Positions 9,441 to 17,930 of a DNA stretch of 64,000 bases are shown here, in pieces (positions within the stretch are counted from its first letter, which is position 1; each line of letters opens with the position of its first letter). Source of the DNA: Francisella orientalis FNO12 (lineage in GTDB: Bacteria; Pseudomonadota; Gammaproteobacteria; Francisellales; Francisellaceae); contig NZ_CP011921.2 of assembly GCF_001042525.2 (NCBI RefSeq), positions 1,426,001 through 1,490,000 on the forward strand. Direction: 5' to 3'. Made by a program: the position numbers and the translations under genes. The notes under the pieces were generated by a model. It saw only the letters and a program-made list of their open reading frames with translations, made no database searches and was not told the origin of the DNA.

Positions 9441-10184
9441 TTAAAACACCAAACCTCCATCTATTTGTAAAGTTTTACCATTCATATAGTCACTTTGTAT
9501 CACAAATTTTACTGCCTCTGCAATATCTTTCGCTTTACCCAGTCTTTTTATAGGAGTTTCTTTTCTTACATGATCTAATATCTCTTGTGTAACCGCACAA
9601 TTAGTTGATTCAGTATTCATGAATCCTGGAGCAACCGCAATACACCTAATACCAAAACTACCTAGCTCTTTTGCCCAGACGGCCGTCATAGACTCCAAAC
9701 CAGCTTTTGCAGCACTATATGCACTTTGTCCTGCATTGCCTCTTGCGCTAATAGAACTAATATTTATGATTACGCCTTTTGTTCTTGTCATGATCATCTG
9801 TTCCACCACATATGAACCCAAAACAAAAGGGGCTGTCAGATTTATGTCTATGACTTTCTGCCACATTAATACACTATGTCTTTTCTCTTTTGACATTATG
9901 TTAATAAGTGGTTCACTATATAAAATACCTGCATTATTTACTAAAATATCTATCTTAGAAAATTGTTTTTTTATTTCTTGTATAGTGTTTGATATTTGAT
10001 TTTCCTTTGTTATATCACAAGGTATTTTGAATAAATTCTTATTTTTCACTAAACTTTCAAGGGCCTCCTTACTTATATCAAGCACGCAAACTATTGTATT
10101 ATTAGACAATAACATTTCCACTATTGCCTTACCAAGACCATTTGCACCACCTGTTACAATAGCAACTTTATTCGCTAACTCCAT
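9441..10184 (-). CDS. Short-chain dehydrogenase/reductase, FabG-like
   Basis: A classical SDR of about 247 residues. It shows the Rossmann motif TGGANGLG near the N-terminus, NNAG, the catalytic Ser in NISSISA, the YSAAK pair, and the C-terminal DGG end. I place the start at ATG 10184 (MELANKVAIVTGG); a start 18 bp upstream would overlap the carrier protein gene. FabG relatives reduce 3-oxoacyl groups on carrier proteins. Its position directly after an acyl carrier protein suggests that it reduces an ACP-bound intermediate, for example one leading to a 3-hydroxy or 3-amino acid (inference). Alternatively it acts on the sugar nucleotide. Confidence 0.85.
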   Translation of the reverse strand: MELANKVAIVTGGANGLGKAIVEMLLSNNTIVCVLDISKEALESLVKNKNLFKIPCDITKENQISNTIQEIKKQFSKIDILVNNAGILYSEPLINIMSKEKRHSVLMWQKVIDINLTAPFVLGSYVVEQMIMTRTKGVIINISSISARGNAGQSAYSAAKAGLESMTAVWAKELGSFGIRCIAVAPGFMNTESTNCAVTQEILDHVRKETPIKRLGKAKDIAEAVKFVIQSDYMNGKTLQIDGGLVF

Positions 10185-10185
10185 A

Positions 10186-10410
10186 TTACACCAACTTTTC
10201 ACTAACTATTTTTTTTATAGTTCCTATATCTCTCATATTCATAATATCATCCATTGTCAGCTGAATATTTAATCCTTCCTCAATGGAAGTTATCAGATCC
10301 ATATGAGTCAAGGAATCCCACGCTGGTACATCACCCATAGTAAACTTGTCTTTTATTTGATCCTCTTTCAGCCTAAAAACCTGGCATAAAATATTATCTA
10401 ACGCATTCAT
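10186..10410 (-). CDS. Acyl/aminoacyl carrier protein (module 1)
   Basis: A 74-residue carrier protein. The phosphopantetheine attachment serine is S33 in the WDSLTHMDLI motif, and the flanking helices (NILCQVFRLKEDQI, TIKKIVSEKL) are typical. WDSL is closer to NRPS/DltC-type carrier proteins than to the DSLD of fatty-acid ACP. It is followed almost directly by the SDR and preceded by the NeuD-like transferase with a 3-bp gap. It is the likely acceptor for the amino acid activated by the enzyme at 6209-7759, and the donor for N-acylation of a 4-amino sugar (inference). Confidence 0.85.
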   Translation of the reverse strand: MNALDNILCQVFRLKEDQIKDKFTMGDVPAWDSLTHMDLITSIEEGLNIQLTMDDIMNMRDIGTIKKIVSEKLV

Positions 10411-10413
10411 ACA

Positions 10414-11079
10414 CTAAACTCCTGTAAATTGTAAAAATCTCTTACTGTCAAGTCTAAACTTTTCACCTTCTCTTGAAATAAAAACATCTCTATAAGTAGT
10501 ATTTTTTGTAACTAAAGTATTTGCACCAATAAAACTCTCACTCTCAATTACCGTATTGTGACCTATAGTAGCATTAACACCCAAGAAACACTTGGATTTT
10601 ATAACAACATCTCCTGAAACAACAACCCCTGAGGTTATCCAATTGGTATCTTCAATCGCAGAACCATGAGCAATAACCGCACTACTCCATACAAAATTAC
10701 TACTTCCTATTTTCACATACGGCTGAATTGTTACATGATCTAGGATTATATTATTCTCTCCTATCTCTATATTATCATGCATCTCCACTGATGGGTGGAT
10801 ATAATTTATAAAACCATACCCCCTTTTTTTTGCTTCTTGATATTTTTTTTCTCTTATATCATTCATTTGTATATAACCTATAGCTATAAGCATCTTATGC
10901 TCATTAGGACCACACTGATTCTGAATATCCTCAAACTCAATTAAAGGTACTCCTTCTATAAAATCAGTATTCTTATATTTTCTCTCAACTGTAAATGCTA
11001 CCACCTCGAATTTTTTTTTCACAAACTGATAAACTACTTTCGCTATTTTCCCATTCCCATATATTACAATCTTCATCAT
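10414..11079 (-). CDS. NeuD/PglD-like sugar N-acyltransferase (copy 1)
   Basis: 221 residues with the two-part architecture of NeuD/PglD. An N-terminal nucleotide-sugar-binding Rossmann fold (MKIVIYGNGKIAKVVY) is followed by a left-handed beta-helix of hexapeptides (IGENNIILD, IGSSNFVWS, IGHNTVIES, IGANTLVT). VIAHGSAIED carries the histidine expected as catalytic base in this family. It should acylate the 4-amino group of a dTDP-sugar. It is a homologue of the plus-strand gene at 14464 and sits between the carrier protein and the WbqC-like gene, so the acyl donor may be the carrier-bound acid instead of acetyl-CoA (inference). Confidence 0.8.
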   Translation of the reverse strand: MMKIVIYGNGKIAKVVYQFVKKKFEVVAFTVERKYKNTDFIEGVPLIEFEDIQNQCGPNEHKMLIAIGYIQMNDIREKKYQEAKKRGYGFINYIHPSVEMHDNIEIGENNIILDHVTIQPYVKIGSSNFVWSSAVIAHGSAIEDTNWITSGVVVSGDVVIKSKCFLGVNATIGHNTVIESESFIGANTLVTKNTTYRDVFISREGEKFRLDSKRFLQFTGV

Positions 11080-11089
11080 AAATCTCCAT

Positions 11090-11779
11090 TTAAACTAAAG
11101 TATAATTTCCAAGCATTTCTTTAATATCACTAACGCTATTAAACATCAAAACATCTACAATTGAAAGATATGCACAGAACTCATTACCAAATTGTGGGTA
11201 CTCAACAATTTCAGACTCTATGAAATTTAGACTCATACTTTTATCAAAAAATGATTGTTTATCATAAAGCTCTTTGCCTCCAATTGCATTTATATAAATA
11301 TCTGCATCCAATAGCTGACAAATTTGCAATATCTTATCCTGACCCCTAAGATTATTATCTTTGCGAAGATCACTAGACCTTATAAACTTAGTACCCATAC
11401 CAATATAACCAGATACATTTTTAATTAATTTTTCTAAAAACAAACCTAGATTTTTTTCTTCATCAGTCATTATCTTTTCTAATAAATTATAAACATCACG
11501 AAAATATGGAGCTTTAGAGTAAGCTTGTTTAATTATTTTTAATATATTCGGCCTATTATCACCCAAGTAAATTTCATTAATAAGCTTATTCTGACTAGCT
11601 CCTAAAAGCTCTAAAGTAATTCTATATGGTTTATTATTAAGCAGAATATTATTTCTATTTATGTAACCTTTTTTTATAAAATTAACATCATCATATATTA
11701 CAAAAACATCTACAGCATTAATCAGTTGCCAGTAGCTAATATATGCAAAAAAATAAGGCTGCATTACTGCAACTCTCAT
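11090..11779 (-). CDS. WbqC-family protein (copy 1)
   Basis: 229 residues of the WbqC-like family found in O-antigen clusters with 4-amino-4,6-dideoxy sugars. The N-terminal signature MQPYFFAYISYWQLI, followed by YDDVNFIKKGYINRN, is clear. The C-terminal half holds DADIYINAIGGKELYD and a FGNEFCAYLSIVDVLMFN end. The family co-occurs with sugar aminotransferases and is thought to take part in N-acylation of the amino sugar, but I know no settled reaction. Its start overlaps the stop of NeuD-like copy 1's upstream partner: the aminotransferase ends at 11776, giving an ATGA-type 4-bp overlap. A second, diverged family member lies at 15126. Confidence 0.8.
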   Translation of the reverse strand: MRVAVMQPYFFAYISYWQLINAVDVFVIYDDVNFIKKGYINRNNILLNNKPYRITLELLGASQNKLINEIYLGDNRPNILKIIKQAYSKAPYFRDVYNLLEKIMTDEEKNLGLFLEKLIKNVSGYIGMGTKFIRSSDLRKDNNLRGQDKILQICQLLDADIYINAIGGKELYDKQSFFDKSMSLNFIESEIVEYPQFGNEFCAYLSIVDVLMFNSVSDIKEMLGNYTLV

Positions 11780-12849
11780 AAGCTTCCCTTAATAATTGAT
11801 ATTATCTGCTCTTGGACACCTTCTTCGAGCCCATAATAAATTGGTAAACACATTATTCTTTTCGATATATCTCTAGATATAAGCATATACTGTTTCGGCT
11901 CTATATAACTAAGAGTATCCAAAGATGGATAAAAATATCTTCTAGGAAAAATAGATTGCTTACTTAAAGATGTTTGAACACTAAGTAGCTGTTCTTCAGA
12001 CTTAAATAATATAGGAAAGTAGCTATAATTCTCTTCAGCATTATGATTAAACTCTTGAAACTGAACCGAATCTTGTAATTTTAGTTTATATCTCTCAGCA
12101 ATAGCTTTTCTAGAGCTAAAAATAATATCCATATCATCTAATACACATAATCCCATAGCCGCTTCAAATTCATTCATCTTAGCATTAGTACCCAAATGAG
12201 GAATCTCTTCAGCATTTTTGATACCGAAATTAATTAGAAATCTTGCTCTCTCAGCAAGATCATCATCATTTGTAATAAGTGCTCCTCCTTCAATAGTATG
12301 GAAAAGCTTAGTGGCATGAAAACTTAGAGTTGATATATCCCCAAAGTTGAGAACACTTTCACCTTTATACTTAACATCAAAAGCATGTGCCGCATCATAT
12401 ATAATTTTTAAGCTATGCTCTTTAGCAATCTTAGCTATTGCTTCAAGATCACAAGGATTACCAAATACTTGAGTAGCAACTATTGCTGTTGTATTTGGTG
12501 TTATTTGCTCTTCTATTTTATTTGAATTAATATTAAATGTTTTCTCATCAATATCTACAAATATTGGCTTAATACCATTAGCAACTAACGAACTTGTCGT
12601 TGCCACAAATGAAAAAGGCGTCGTAATAGCAAAATCTTTGACTCCTAAAGCTCTATAAGCTATTTCTAAAGCAACTGTTCCATTAGAAACTAGAACAATA
12701 TTTTTAACTCCTAGATAATTTGCTAAACGCTGCTCCAACTCTTTGACAAGAGGCCCACTATTAGTAATTTGTCCGCGACTATATATTTGTTCAACATATT
12801 CTCTATATTTTTCAATATCTGGCAAATATGTTTTTGTTACATTTATCAT
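11776..12849 (-). CDS. dTDP-4-amino-4,6-dideoxyhexose transaminase, VioA-like
   Basis: A DegT/DnrJ/EryC1/StrS aminotransferase of 357 residues. The YDAAHAFDVKYKGESVL block (D152) and SFHATKLFHTIEGGA (Schiff-base K181) are close in pattern to VioA, which makes dTDP-Qui4N from the RmlB product. It starts the leftward set transaminase-WbqC-NeuD-carrier-SDR-GNAT-propeller-adenylation, whose genes are nearly gapless. I infer that this transaminase supplies the amino sugar that the rest of the set acylates. Qui4N is the favoured product, but the epimer is not certain from sequence alone. Confidence 0.8.
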   Translation of the reverse strand: MINVTKTYLPDIEKYREYVEQIYSRGQITNSGPLVKELEQRLANYLGVKNIVLVSNGTVALEIAYRALGVKDFAITTPFSFVATTSSLVANGIKPIFVDIDEKTFNINSNKIEEQITPNTTAIVATQVFGNPCDLEAIAKIAKEHSLKIIYDAAHAFDVKYKGESVLNFGDISTLSFHATKLFHTIEGGALITNDDDLAERARFLINFGIKNAEEIPHLGTNAKMNEFEAAMGLCVLDDMDIIFSSRKAIAERYKLKLQDSVQFQEFNHNAEENYSYFPILFKSEEQLLSVQTSLSKQSIFPRRYFYPSLDTLSYIEPKQYMLISRDISKRIMCLPIYYGLEEGVQEQIISIIKGSL

Positions 12850-13005
12850 ATAAAAAGCTCAAAGTTCATAAATTTTTCTTACTACATCCAAAGACCAAAA
12901 CAACTAACCATTATTTTAACATTTATAATTATAATATGACCGATACTGATGAGCATTCTCCATATAATATTCAATACACCAATGCGTCTTAACAGATTAG
13001 ACTAA

Positions 13006-14055
13006 TTATCTTTTAAACAAACTCAAAATCTTAGATTTCAAAAAATCAATTATGCTTTTATTTTTTTCTAATTCCAACAATTGCTCTAATGTTTTTATAT
13101 ATGCATTACACTCTTTTATAGTACCTTCTCTAGACTCAATAATTTTATTTATAGGGCTATTACTATCTATTATAACAGTTGCTAACATGGTAATGATTTT
13201 TTGAATATCCTTTGATTGATAATTTTCCATCACTAATTTCGAAAATGTCTCTGAGCTAATATTTTTAATTGTAAAATAAAGCTGTTCATAAAATTTAGGT
13301 TTATATTTTTCATCAAATTTATAAGTATAATCAACAAATGCCACTAAGATTTCCATTATTTGGTGATCAGCAGAATTTTTACTCCATTCTCCTTTATCAT
13401 GCACTCGCCATACTGACATTACTTCGTCAAAATATTTAATAGGTCCCAGAGTCATAAAAGCTAATGTCATATAAACATCTCCTCCACACTTCCTATAAAA
13501 AAAATTCTCAATCAATGGTCTAAAATCAGTATCATATCGATAAACCCAAGAGCTAGTTTGAAAATAACAATTACCCAAATATTCTTCAAATGTGTAGATA
13601 TCTTTATCATGAATATTTCGAGATGCCAACTCAGCCTCTTTGCCATCCCTTAAATATCTACTAGCATGTGCTGAACCTACAAACTTAGGATTTTCTTCAA
13701 GAAAACTTATTTGTTTCTGCAGTTTTAAAGGGTCTGTCCAATAATCATCTCCATCACAAAGAGCTATATACCTAGATTTACGATCTTTCATAACGCGCGG
13801 CAACATACCAGGCAATAATCCAATTCCCTGACTCATCTGATTCTCTAACTCATATATAGGCTTAATTATTTTAGGATATTTTGCGGCATATCCTTTGACA
13901 ATTTTTGCTGTAGCATCGGTTGACGCATCATCTCTTACAATCACATCAAAATCAAAATCTGTTTCCTGCATCAAAAAACTATCTAAAGCTTGACTTATAA
14001 ATTGCTCCTGATTATAGGTTTGACATAAAATAGTCACTAAAAGCTTTTCTTCCAT
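13006..14055 (-). CDS. Family 2 glycosyltransferase, paralogue of the one at 5161
   Basis: A GT2 enzyme of about 349 residues. It shows TILCQTYNQEQFI, VIVRDDASTDATAKIV and ALCDGDDYWTDPLKL as the nucleotide/metal site. The C-terminus is a predicted coiled coil (GTIKECNAYIKTLEQLLELE) followed by a basic tail. I choose ATG 14055, preceded by TAGGAAT at a usual distance; an upstream TTG at 14091 is possible but less likely. It is a clear paralogue of the enzyme at 5161-6222. It lies at the left side of the divergent region facing the plus-strand cassette and is separated from the next minus-strand gene by 156 bp. Confidence 0.85.
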   Translation of the reverse strand: MEEKLLVTILCQTYNQEQFISQALDSFLMQETDFDFDVIVRDDASTDATAKIVKGYAAKYPKIIKPIYELENQMSQGIGLLPGMLPRVMKDRKSRYIALCDGDDYWTDPLKLQKQISFLEENPKFVGSAHASRYLRDGKEAELASRNIHDKDIYTFEEYLGNCYFQTSSWVYRYDTDFRPLIENFFYRKCGGDVYMTLAFMTLGPIKYFDEVMSVWRVHDKGEWSKNSADHQIMEILVAFVDYTYKFDEKYKPKFYEQLYFTIKNISSETFSKLVMENYQSKDIQKIITMLATVIIDSNSPINKIIESREGTIKECNAYIKTLEQLLELEKNKSIIDFLKSKILSLFKR

Positions 14056-14463
14056 CTTATTCCTACTCCTCACAATATCTTTTTTCACCAAATTGTAACG
14101 AACTTTATATTTTTGTATTACACTATCAAAGTTTTCTATTAAAATATTAGTTTATTATGTTTGACTTAATCTTTAAACTCAACCATAAGATAAAGATCAA
14201 TATGCTGTTTATGGTATACTCCGCTAAATACAACTTGGCTTTCACTAAACAATTAAATATCTTAAACTTATAACACAAGTAAAAATACTATAAACAAATA
14301 ACTTTTTGCTATTATCTCAAAGAATAGCATATAACGTTAATAGGATTTTCACATGTTTATTTGGTGCTTGATTGGGCTTGTATTTTAAATAAGGTTATTT
14401 AATTTAAAAAATAGTTTAAGAAAAAATCTTCTGTAAAACTAAAGAGGTTAAATTAGCTTTTTT
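14056..14463. promoter_or_regulatory. Divergent intergenic region, likely holding two promoters
   Basis: About 400 bp without a gene, between a leftward glycosyltransferase and the rightward NeuD-WbqC-WecE cassette. It is extremely AT-rich, so -10-like hexamers are frequent. A TTGACT at about 14162 has a TAAGAT 19 bp further on, which is a poor but possible sigma-70 pair for the plus-strand genes. I see no operator-like inverted repeat and no small open frame. The divergent arrangement itself is the main reason to expect promoters here. Confidence 0.4.
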
Positions 14464-15129
14464 GTGCAAAAAAATATTATTATTTACGGTAAAGGTAATT
14501 TTGCAAAGCAAATGTTATATTACTTCAACACAAGTTCAGATTATAAAGCTATTGTATTCTGTACAGATAATAAATATATAACTAACAGCACTTTTTGTAA
14601 TCTACCAATAATCTCTTTTGATGAAATTGAGTTTGAATATCCTCCAAATATATTTAAAGCTTTTGTTGCAGCCGGGTATTCAAATATGAGAGCAAGAAAA
14701 ATGATGTTTGAAAGCATTAAAGCAAAAGGTTATACTTGTGTAAATTATATTAGCCCATTAGCAATTATAGACTCGAGCGTTCAAACAGGAGAAAATAATG
14801 TTATATTACAAAATTCTGTAATAGAGCCTTATGTCAGAATAAGACATAGCAATATAATATGGTCATCTTGCAACATATGTCATAATGTTAATATTTATAG
14901 TAACTCATTCATAGCCTCTCAATCTCTAGTAGGTGGCTTCTCAATCATCAAAAACAATTATTTTATTGGCTTCAACAGTACCATTATTGAAAATATAACT
15001 CTGGAAGATAAGGCCTTAATAGGTGCCAAATCCCTAGTTTTAAACAACACCGAAAAGCATTCAAAATATTTAGGAACTCCTGCCAAACGAGTTTCCACAC
15101 ATAAAGAACAAGGAATAAAGATATTATGA
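14464..15129 (+). CDS. NeuD/PglD-like sugar N-acyltransferase (copy 2)
   Basis: 221 residues, starting with GTG at 14464. The N-terminal Rossmann part (NIIIYGKGNFAKQML) and a C-terminal hexapeptide beta-helix (TGENNVILQN, IRHSNIIWSS, FIGFNSTII, LIGAKSLVL) match copy 1 at 10414 in length and layout, but sequence identity looks moderate. NICHNVNIYSN supplies the candidate catalytic histidine. The end LGTPAKRV is typical of the superfamily. It overlaps the WbqC-like gene by 4 bp (ATGA type). It should acylate the amino sugar made by the WecE-like enzyme two genes downstream (inference). Confidence 0.8.
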   Translation: MQKNIIIYGKGNFAKQMLYYFNTSSDYKAIVFCTDNKYITNSTFCNLPIISFDEIEFEYPPNIFKAFVAAGYSNMRARKMMFESIKAKGYTCVNYISPLAIIDSSVQTGENNVILQNSVIEPYVRIRHSNIIWSSCNICHNVNIYSNSFIASQSLVGGFSIIKNNYFIGFNSTIIENITLEDKALIGAKSLVLNNTEKHSKYLGTPAKRVSTHKEQGIKIL

Positions 15130-15839
15130 AAAAAGTAGCTATTTTACAATCAAACTATATCCCGTGGAAAGGATATTTTGATCTTATAAACATGGTTGAT
15201 GAATTTATCTTATATGATGATGTTCAATATACTAAAAATGATTGGCGAAATCGAAATAAAATAAAAACATCTCAAGGCTTACATTGGCTTACAATTCCTG
15301 TTTATCAGAAAAACTTAGAGCAAAAAATAAATGAAACAGTAATAGCAAAAAATAATTGGGGCAAAAAACATTGGAACACAATAGTAAGCAATTATACAAA
15401 AGCAAAGCACTTTAAAGATTATAAAGATATATTTGAAGATTTTTATATGAACTCCAATGAAAACCATCTAAGTGAGATTAATTACAAATTAATTACTATA
15501 ATCAACAGAATACTGGATATTAAAACCCAAATAAGGTGGTCAAGTGAGTTTGAACTCGGGTATGGACAAACAGAAAAATTATTAGGCATTTGTAAACAAT
15601 GTAACGCAGATGTATACTTAAGTGGTCCTGCTGCCAAAAATTATTTTGATGAAACGCTAGCTCAACAAGAGAACATAAAGGTTGAATGGATGGATTACAG
15701 TGGATATAGAAAATATCAACAACTACACCCTCCATTTGAACATGGAGTAAGCATTCTTGATTTAATTTTTAATGAGGGTAACAATGCTAAAAGCTATTTA
15801 AAAAGTTTTAACTCCGGAGATAAAAATGATAAGTTTTAA
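15126..15839 (+). CDS. WbqC-family protein (copy 2)
   Basis: 237 residues. The WbqC signature is present: VAILQSNYIPWKGYFDLIN, then LYDDVQYTKNDWRNRNKI. The C-terminal block YQQLHPPFEHGVSILDLIFN is the form seen in most family members and differs from copy 1, so the two copies belong to different subgroups and do not look like a recent duplication. It overlaps the NeuD-like gene upstream by 4 bp and the WecE-like gene downstream by 14 bp. Probably it works in N-acylation of a 4-amino-4,6-dideoxy sugar; the reaction is unproven as far as I know. Confidence 0.8.
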   Translation: MKKVAILQSNYIPWKGYFDLINMVDEFILYDDVQYTKNDWRNRNKIKTSQGLHWLTIPVYQKNLEQKINETVIAKNNWGKKHWNTIVSNYTKAKHFKDYKDIFEDFYMNSNENHLSEINYKLITIINRILDIKTQIRWSSEFELGYGQTEKLLGICKQCNADVYLSGPAAKNYFDETLAQQENIKVEWMDYSGYRKYQQLHPPFEHGVSILDLIFNEGNNAKSYLKSFNSGDKNDKF

Positions 15840-16944
15840 CACTCCTTACAAGTTTGAAAATAACTTTAATGAATATCCAACTTGTGGTGATAACAAATAC
15901 ACCTGGCTATGCCACAAATGGTTTGAGGTTAAGTTTAAATGTAAAAAAGCTTTATTGACTACATCTTGCACCCATGCTTTAGAGATGGCTGCTATTTTAC
16001 TTGATATAAAGGAAGACGATGAAATAATTATGTCTTCATATACTTTTGTATCGACCGCAAATGCATTTGTTTTGCGAGGTGCAAAAATAGTGTTTGTCGA
16101 TATTCGTCCAGATACTATGAATATAGATGAAACAAAAATAGAAGCTGCTATTACACCTAAAACTAAAGTTATTGTTCCTGTTCATTATGCGGGAATTGCA
16201 TGTGATATGGATAGTATTATGGCAATTGCTAAAAAACATAATCTCTTTGTAGTAGAAGATTCTGCTCAGGGTGTCATGTCTAGCTATAAAGAGCAAGCCT
16301 TAGGTACTATAGGTGATATAGGTTGCTATAGCTTTCATGAAACAAAAAATTACTCGATGGGTGAAGGTGGAGCAATTATCATCAATAATGATAAATTCAT
16401 CGAAAGAGCTGAAATCATAAGAGAAAAAGGAACAAATAGATCTAATTTTTTTAGAGGACAAGTTGATAAATATAGTTGGGTTGATATAGGCTCTTCTTAT
16501 CTGCCAAGTGATATTTTAGCTTATTACTTGTATACTCAACTAGTAGTCGCTGATAAAATTAATAATAAGCGTTTAAGCTTATGGAAAAATTATTACATTA
16601 GTTTAAGACCTCTCTCTGATAAAAAACTTATTGAATTACCAACCATACCCAATAATTGCCAACAAAATGGGCACATGTTTTACATAAAAGTTAAAAATTT
16701 AAAAATAAGAAATAAATTGATTAGATTTTTAAAAGATAATAATATAACAGCACCTTTTCACTATGTTCCTTTACACAGCTCTGAATATGGTAAACACAAT
16801 ACTAAATTTACAGGCAAAGATATTTTCACAACAACTGAAAGTAAAAGGCTTTTAAGACTTCCTATGTTTTATAATCTCGAAACAAAAACAATTAAATACA
16901 TAGTAAATTACATTAAGGAATTCTTTAGTGCTAATGAAAGATAA
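15826..16944 (+). CDS. wecE: dTDP-4-amino-4,6-dideoxygalactose transaminase, WecE/RffA-like
   Basis: A PLP-dependent aminotransferase of 372 residues, the usual length. It converts dTDP-4-keto-6-deoxyglucose to dTDP-Fuc4N with glutamate. The pattern is that of WecE: MISFNTPYKF, TTSCTHALEMAA, MSSYTFVSTANAFVLRGA, VVEDSAQGV (D145) and SFHETKNYSMGEGGA with Schiff-base K174. FVSTANAFVLRG and HYVPLHSS are strong subfamily marks. Its presence beside a VioA-like enzyme on the other strand implies two different 4-amino sugars. It is third in the plus-strand cassette and overlaps the next gene by 11 bp. Confidence 0.85.
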   Translation: MISFNTPYKFENNFNEYPTCGDNKYTWLCHKWFEVKFKCKKALLTTSCTHALEMAAILLDIKEDDEIIMSSYTFVSTANAFVLRGAKIVFVDIRPDTMNIDETKIEAAITPKTKVIVPVHYAGIACDMDSIMAIAKKHNLFVVEDSAQGVMSSYKEQALGTIGDIGCYSFHETKNYSMGEGGAIIINNDKFIERAEIIREKGTNRSNFFRGQVDKYSWVDIGSSYLPSDILAYYLYTQLVVADKINNKRLSLWKNYYISLRPLSDKKLIELPTIPNNCQQNGHMFYIKVKNLKIRNKLIRFLKDNNITAPFHYVPLHSSEYGKHNTKFTGKDIFTTTESKRLLRLPMFYNLETKTIKYIVNYIKEFFSANER

Positions 16945-17930
16945 AAATGTAGGCCTACAAATTTTAAGAGGCTTGGCTGCTTGGTCAGTCGTTTTCCATC
17001 ATTATAACCAACTTTTTTTGGATTTAAATATGAGAGTCTACTTGGATATCTATTCTATAGTCGAGGGCAATTTGGTATAGATATTTTTTTCGTTTTAAGC
17101 GGATTCTTGATGTATATCGTAGCAGCTAAAACAAAAAATACTACAGATTTTCTGCTAAAAAGAGCATCAAGAGTATTCCCCGCTTATATATTTTTCACTA
17201 CATTACTAATTTTATGTATATATATATCTTTCCTGATATAAATTATCCTATAGCTTTTATAAATTTGAAGTTTTTAATTTGTTCTTACCTAATGATATCA
17301 ATGCAAAACCCTTCTGGAATAGGTTACTATCCTTTACTTACAGTAGGTTGGACACTATCTTTAGAGCTTTGCTTTTATGTGATTGTATACTTTTCTTTAG
17401 TTTTTAGTAAAAAATATTTCTTTTTTTTAGTCATAATAATTTCATATATATTTCCTCATTTCATTAAAATCGAAATGTTTGAGTATATGCACACTTTTAT
17501 TTATGGTTTTGTTTTTGCATATTTTTATAATAAATCTGAACAGTTAAGTGTTATCTTAAGCAAAAAAGAGATAAGAGCTTTCATAGCTTTTATGATTCTT
17601 GTTCTATTTAGTGGCGCATTTGGATGGGATATTCAAATTAAAGCTTTTTGTGAAACACTGATACCCATATTATTTTTAGAAGTTAAAGATGAACTCGCTT
17701 CTAAATTCAAAATTCTTGGAGACATTTCATACTCAACATATCTATTCCATTCAATCCCAATGATTATTCTAATGCACTCTATCAACTTACCAAATCGTAG
17801 TTTGGTTGCAAATATACTATTTACGGTACTTTTTTCGATATTTATATTTATAGTATCTCTGTTGAGCTATAAGTACATAGAAAAACCCTTTTTATGGAAA
17901 AGCCATAAGTACAATAGGGATAAAAATTAG
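16934..17930 (+). pseudogene. Acyltransferase 3 (OafA-like) O-acyltransferase, two frameshifts
   Basis: An integral membrane O-acyltransferase of about 331 residues when the frame is restored. It begins at ATG 16934 (VGLQILRGLAAWSVVFHHY, with the family's R and HH signature) and is interrupted near 17010 in a run of seven T. Eight T would give QLFFGFKYESLLGYLFYSRG, followed by GQFGIDIFFVLSGFLM and RVFPAYIFFT. The second break is at about 17216-17228 in a (AT)5 run; one AT fewer restores the frame into FPDINYPIAFINLKF and the rest to 17930. Both breaks lie in simple repeats, so slipped-strand mispairing is the likely cause. It may be decayed or phase-variable. It would have acetylated the polysaccharide. 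Confidence 0.8.

Noticed and set aside
17214-17930. A separate 238-residue membrane protein
   Set aside because: It is the C-terminal part of the acyltransferase 3 gene that starts at 16934; the N-terminal signature lies in two other frames just upstream.
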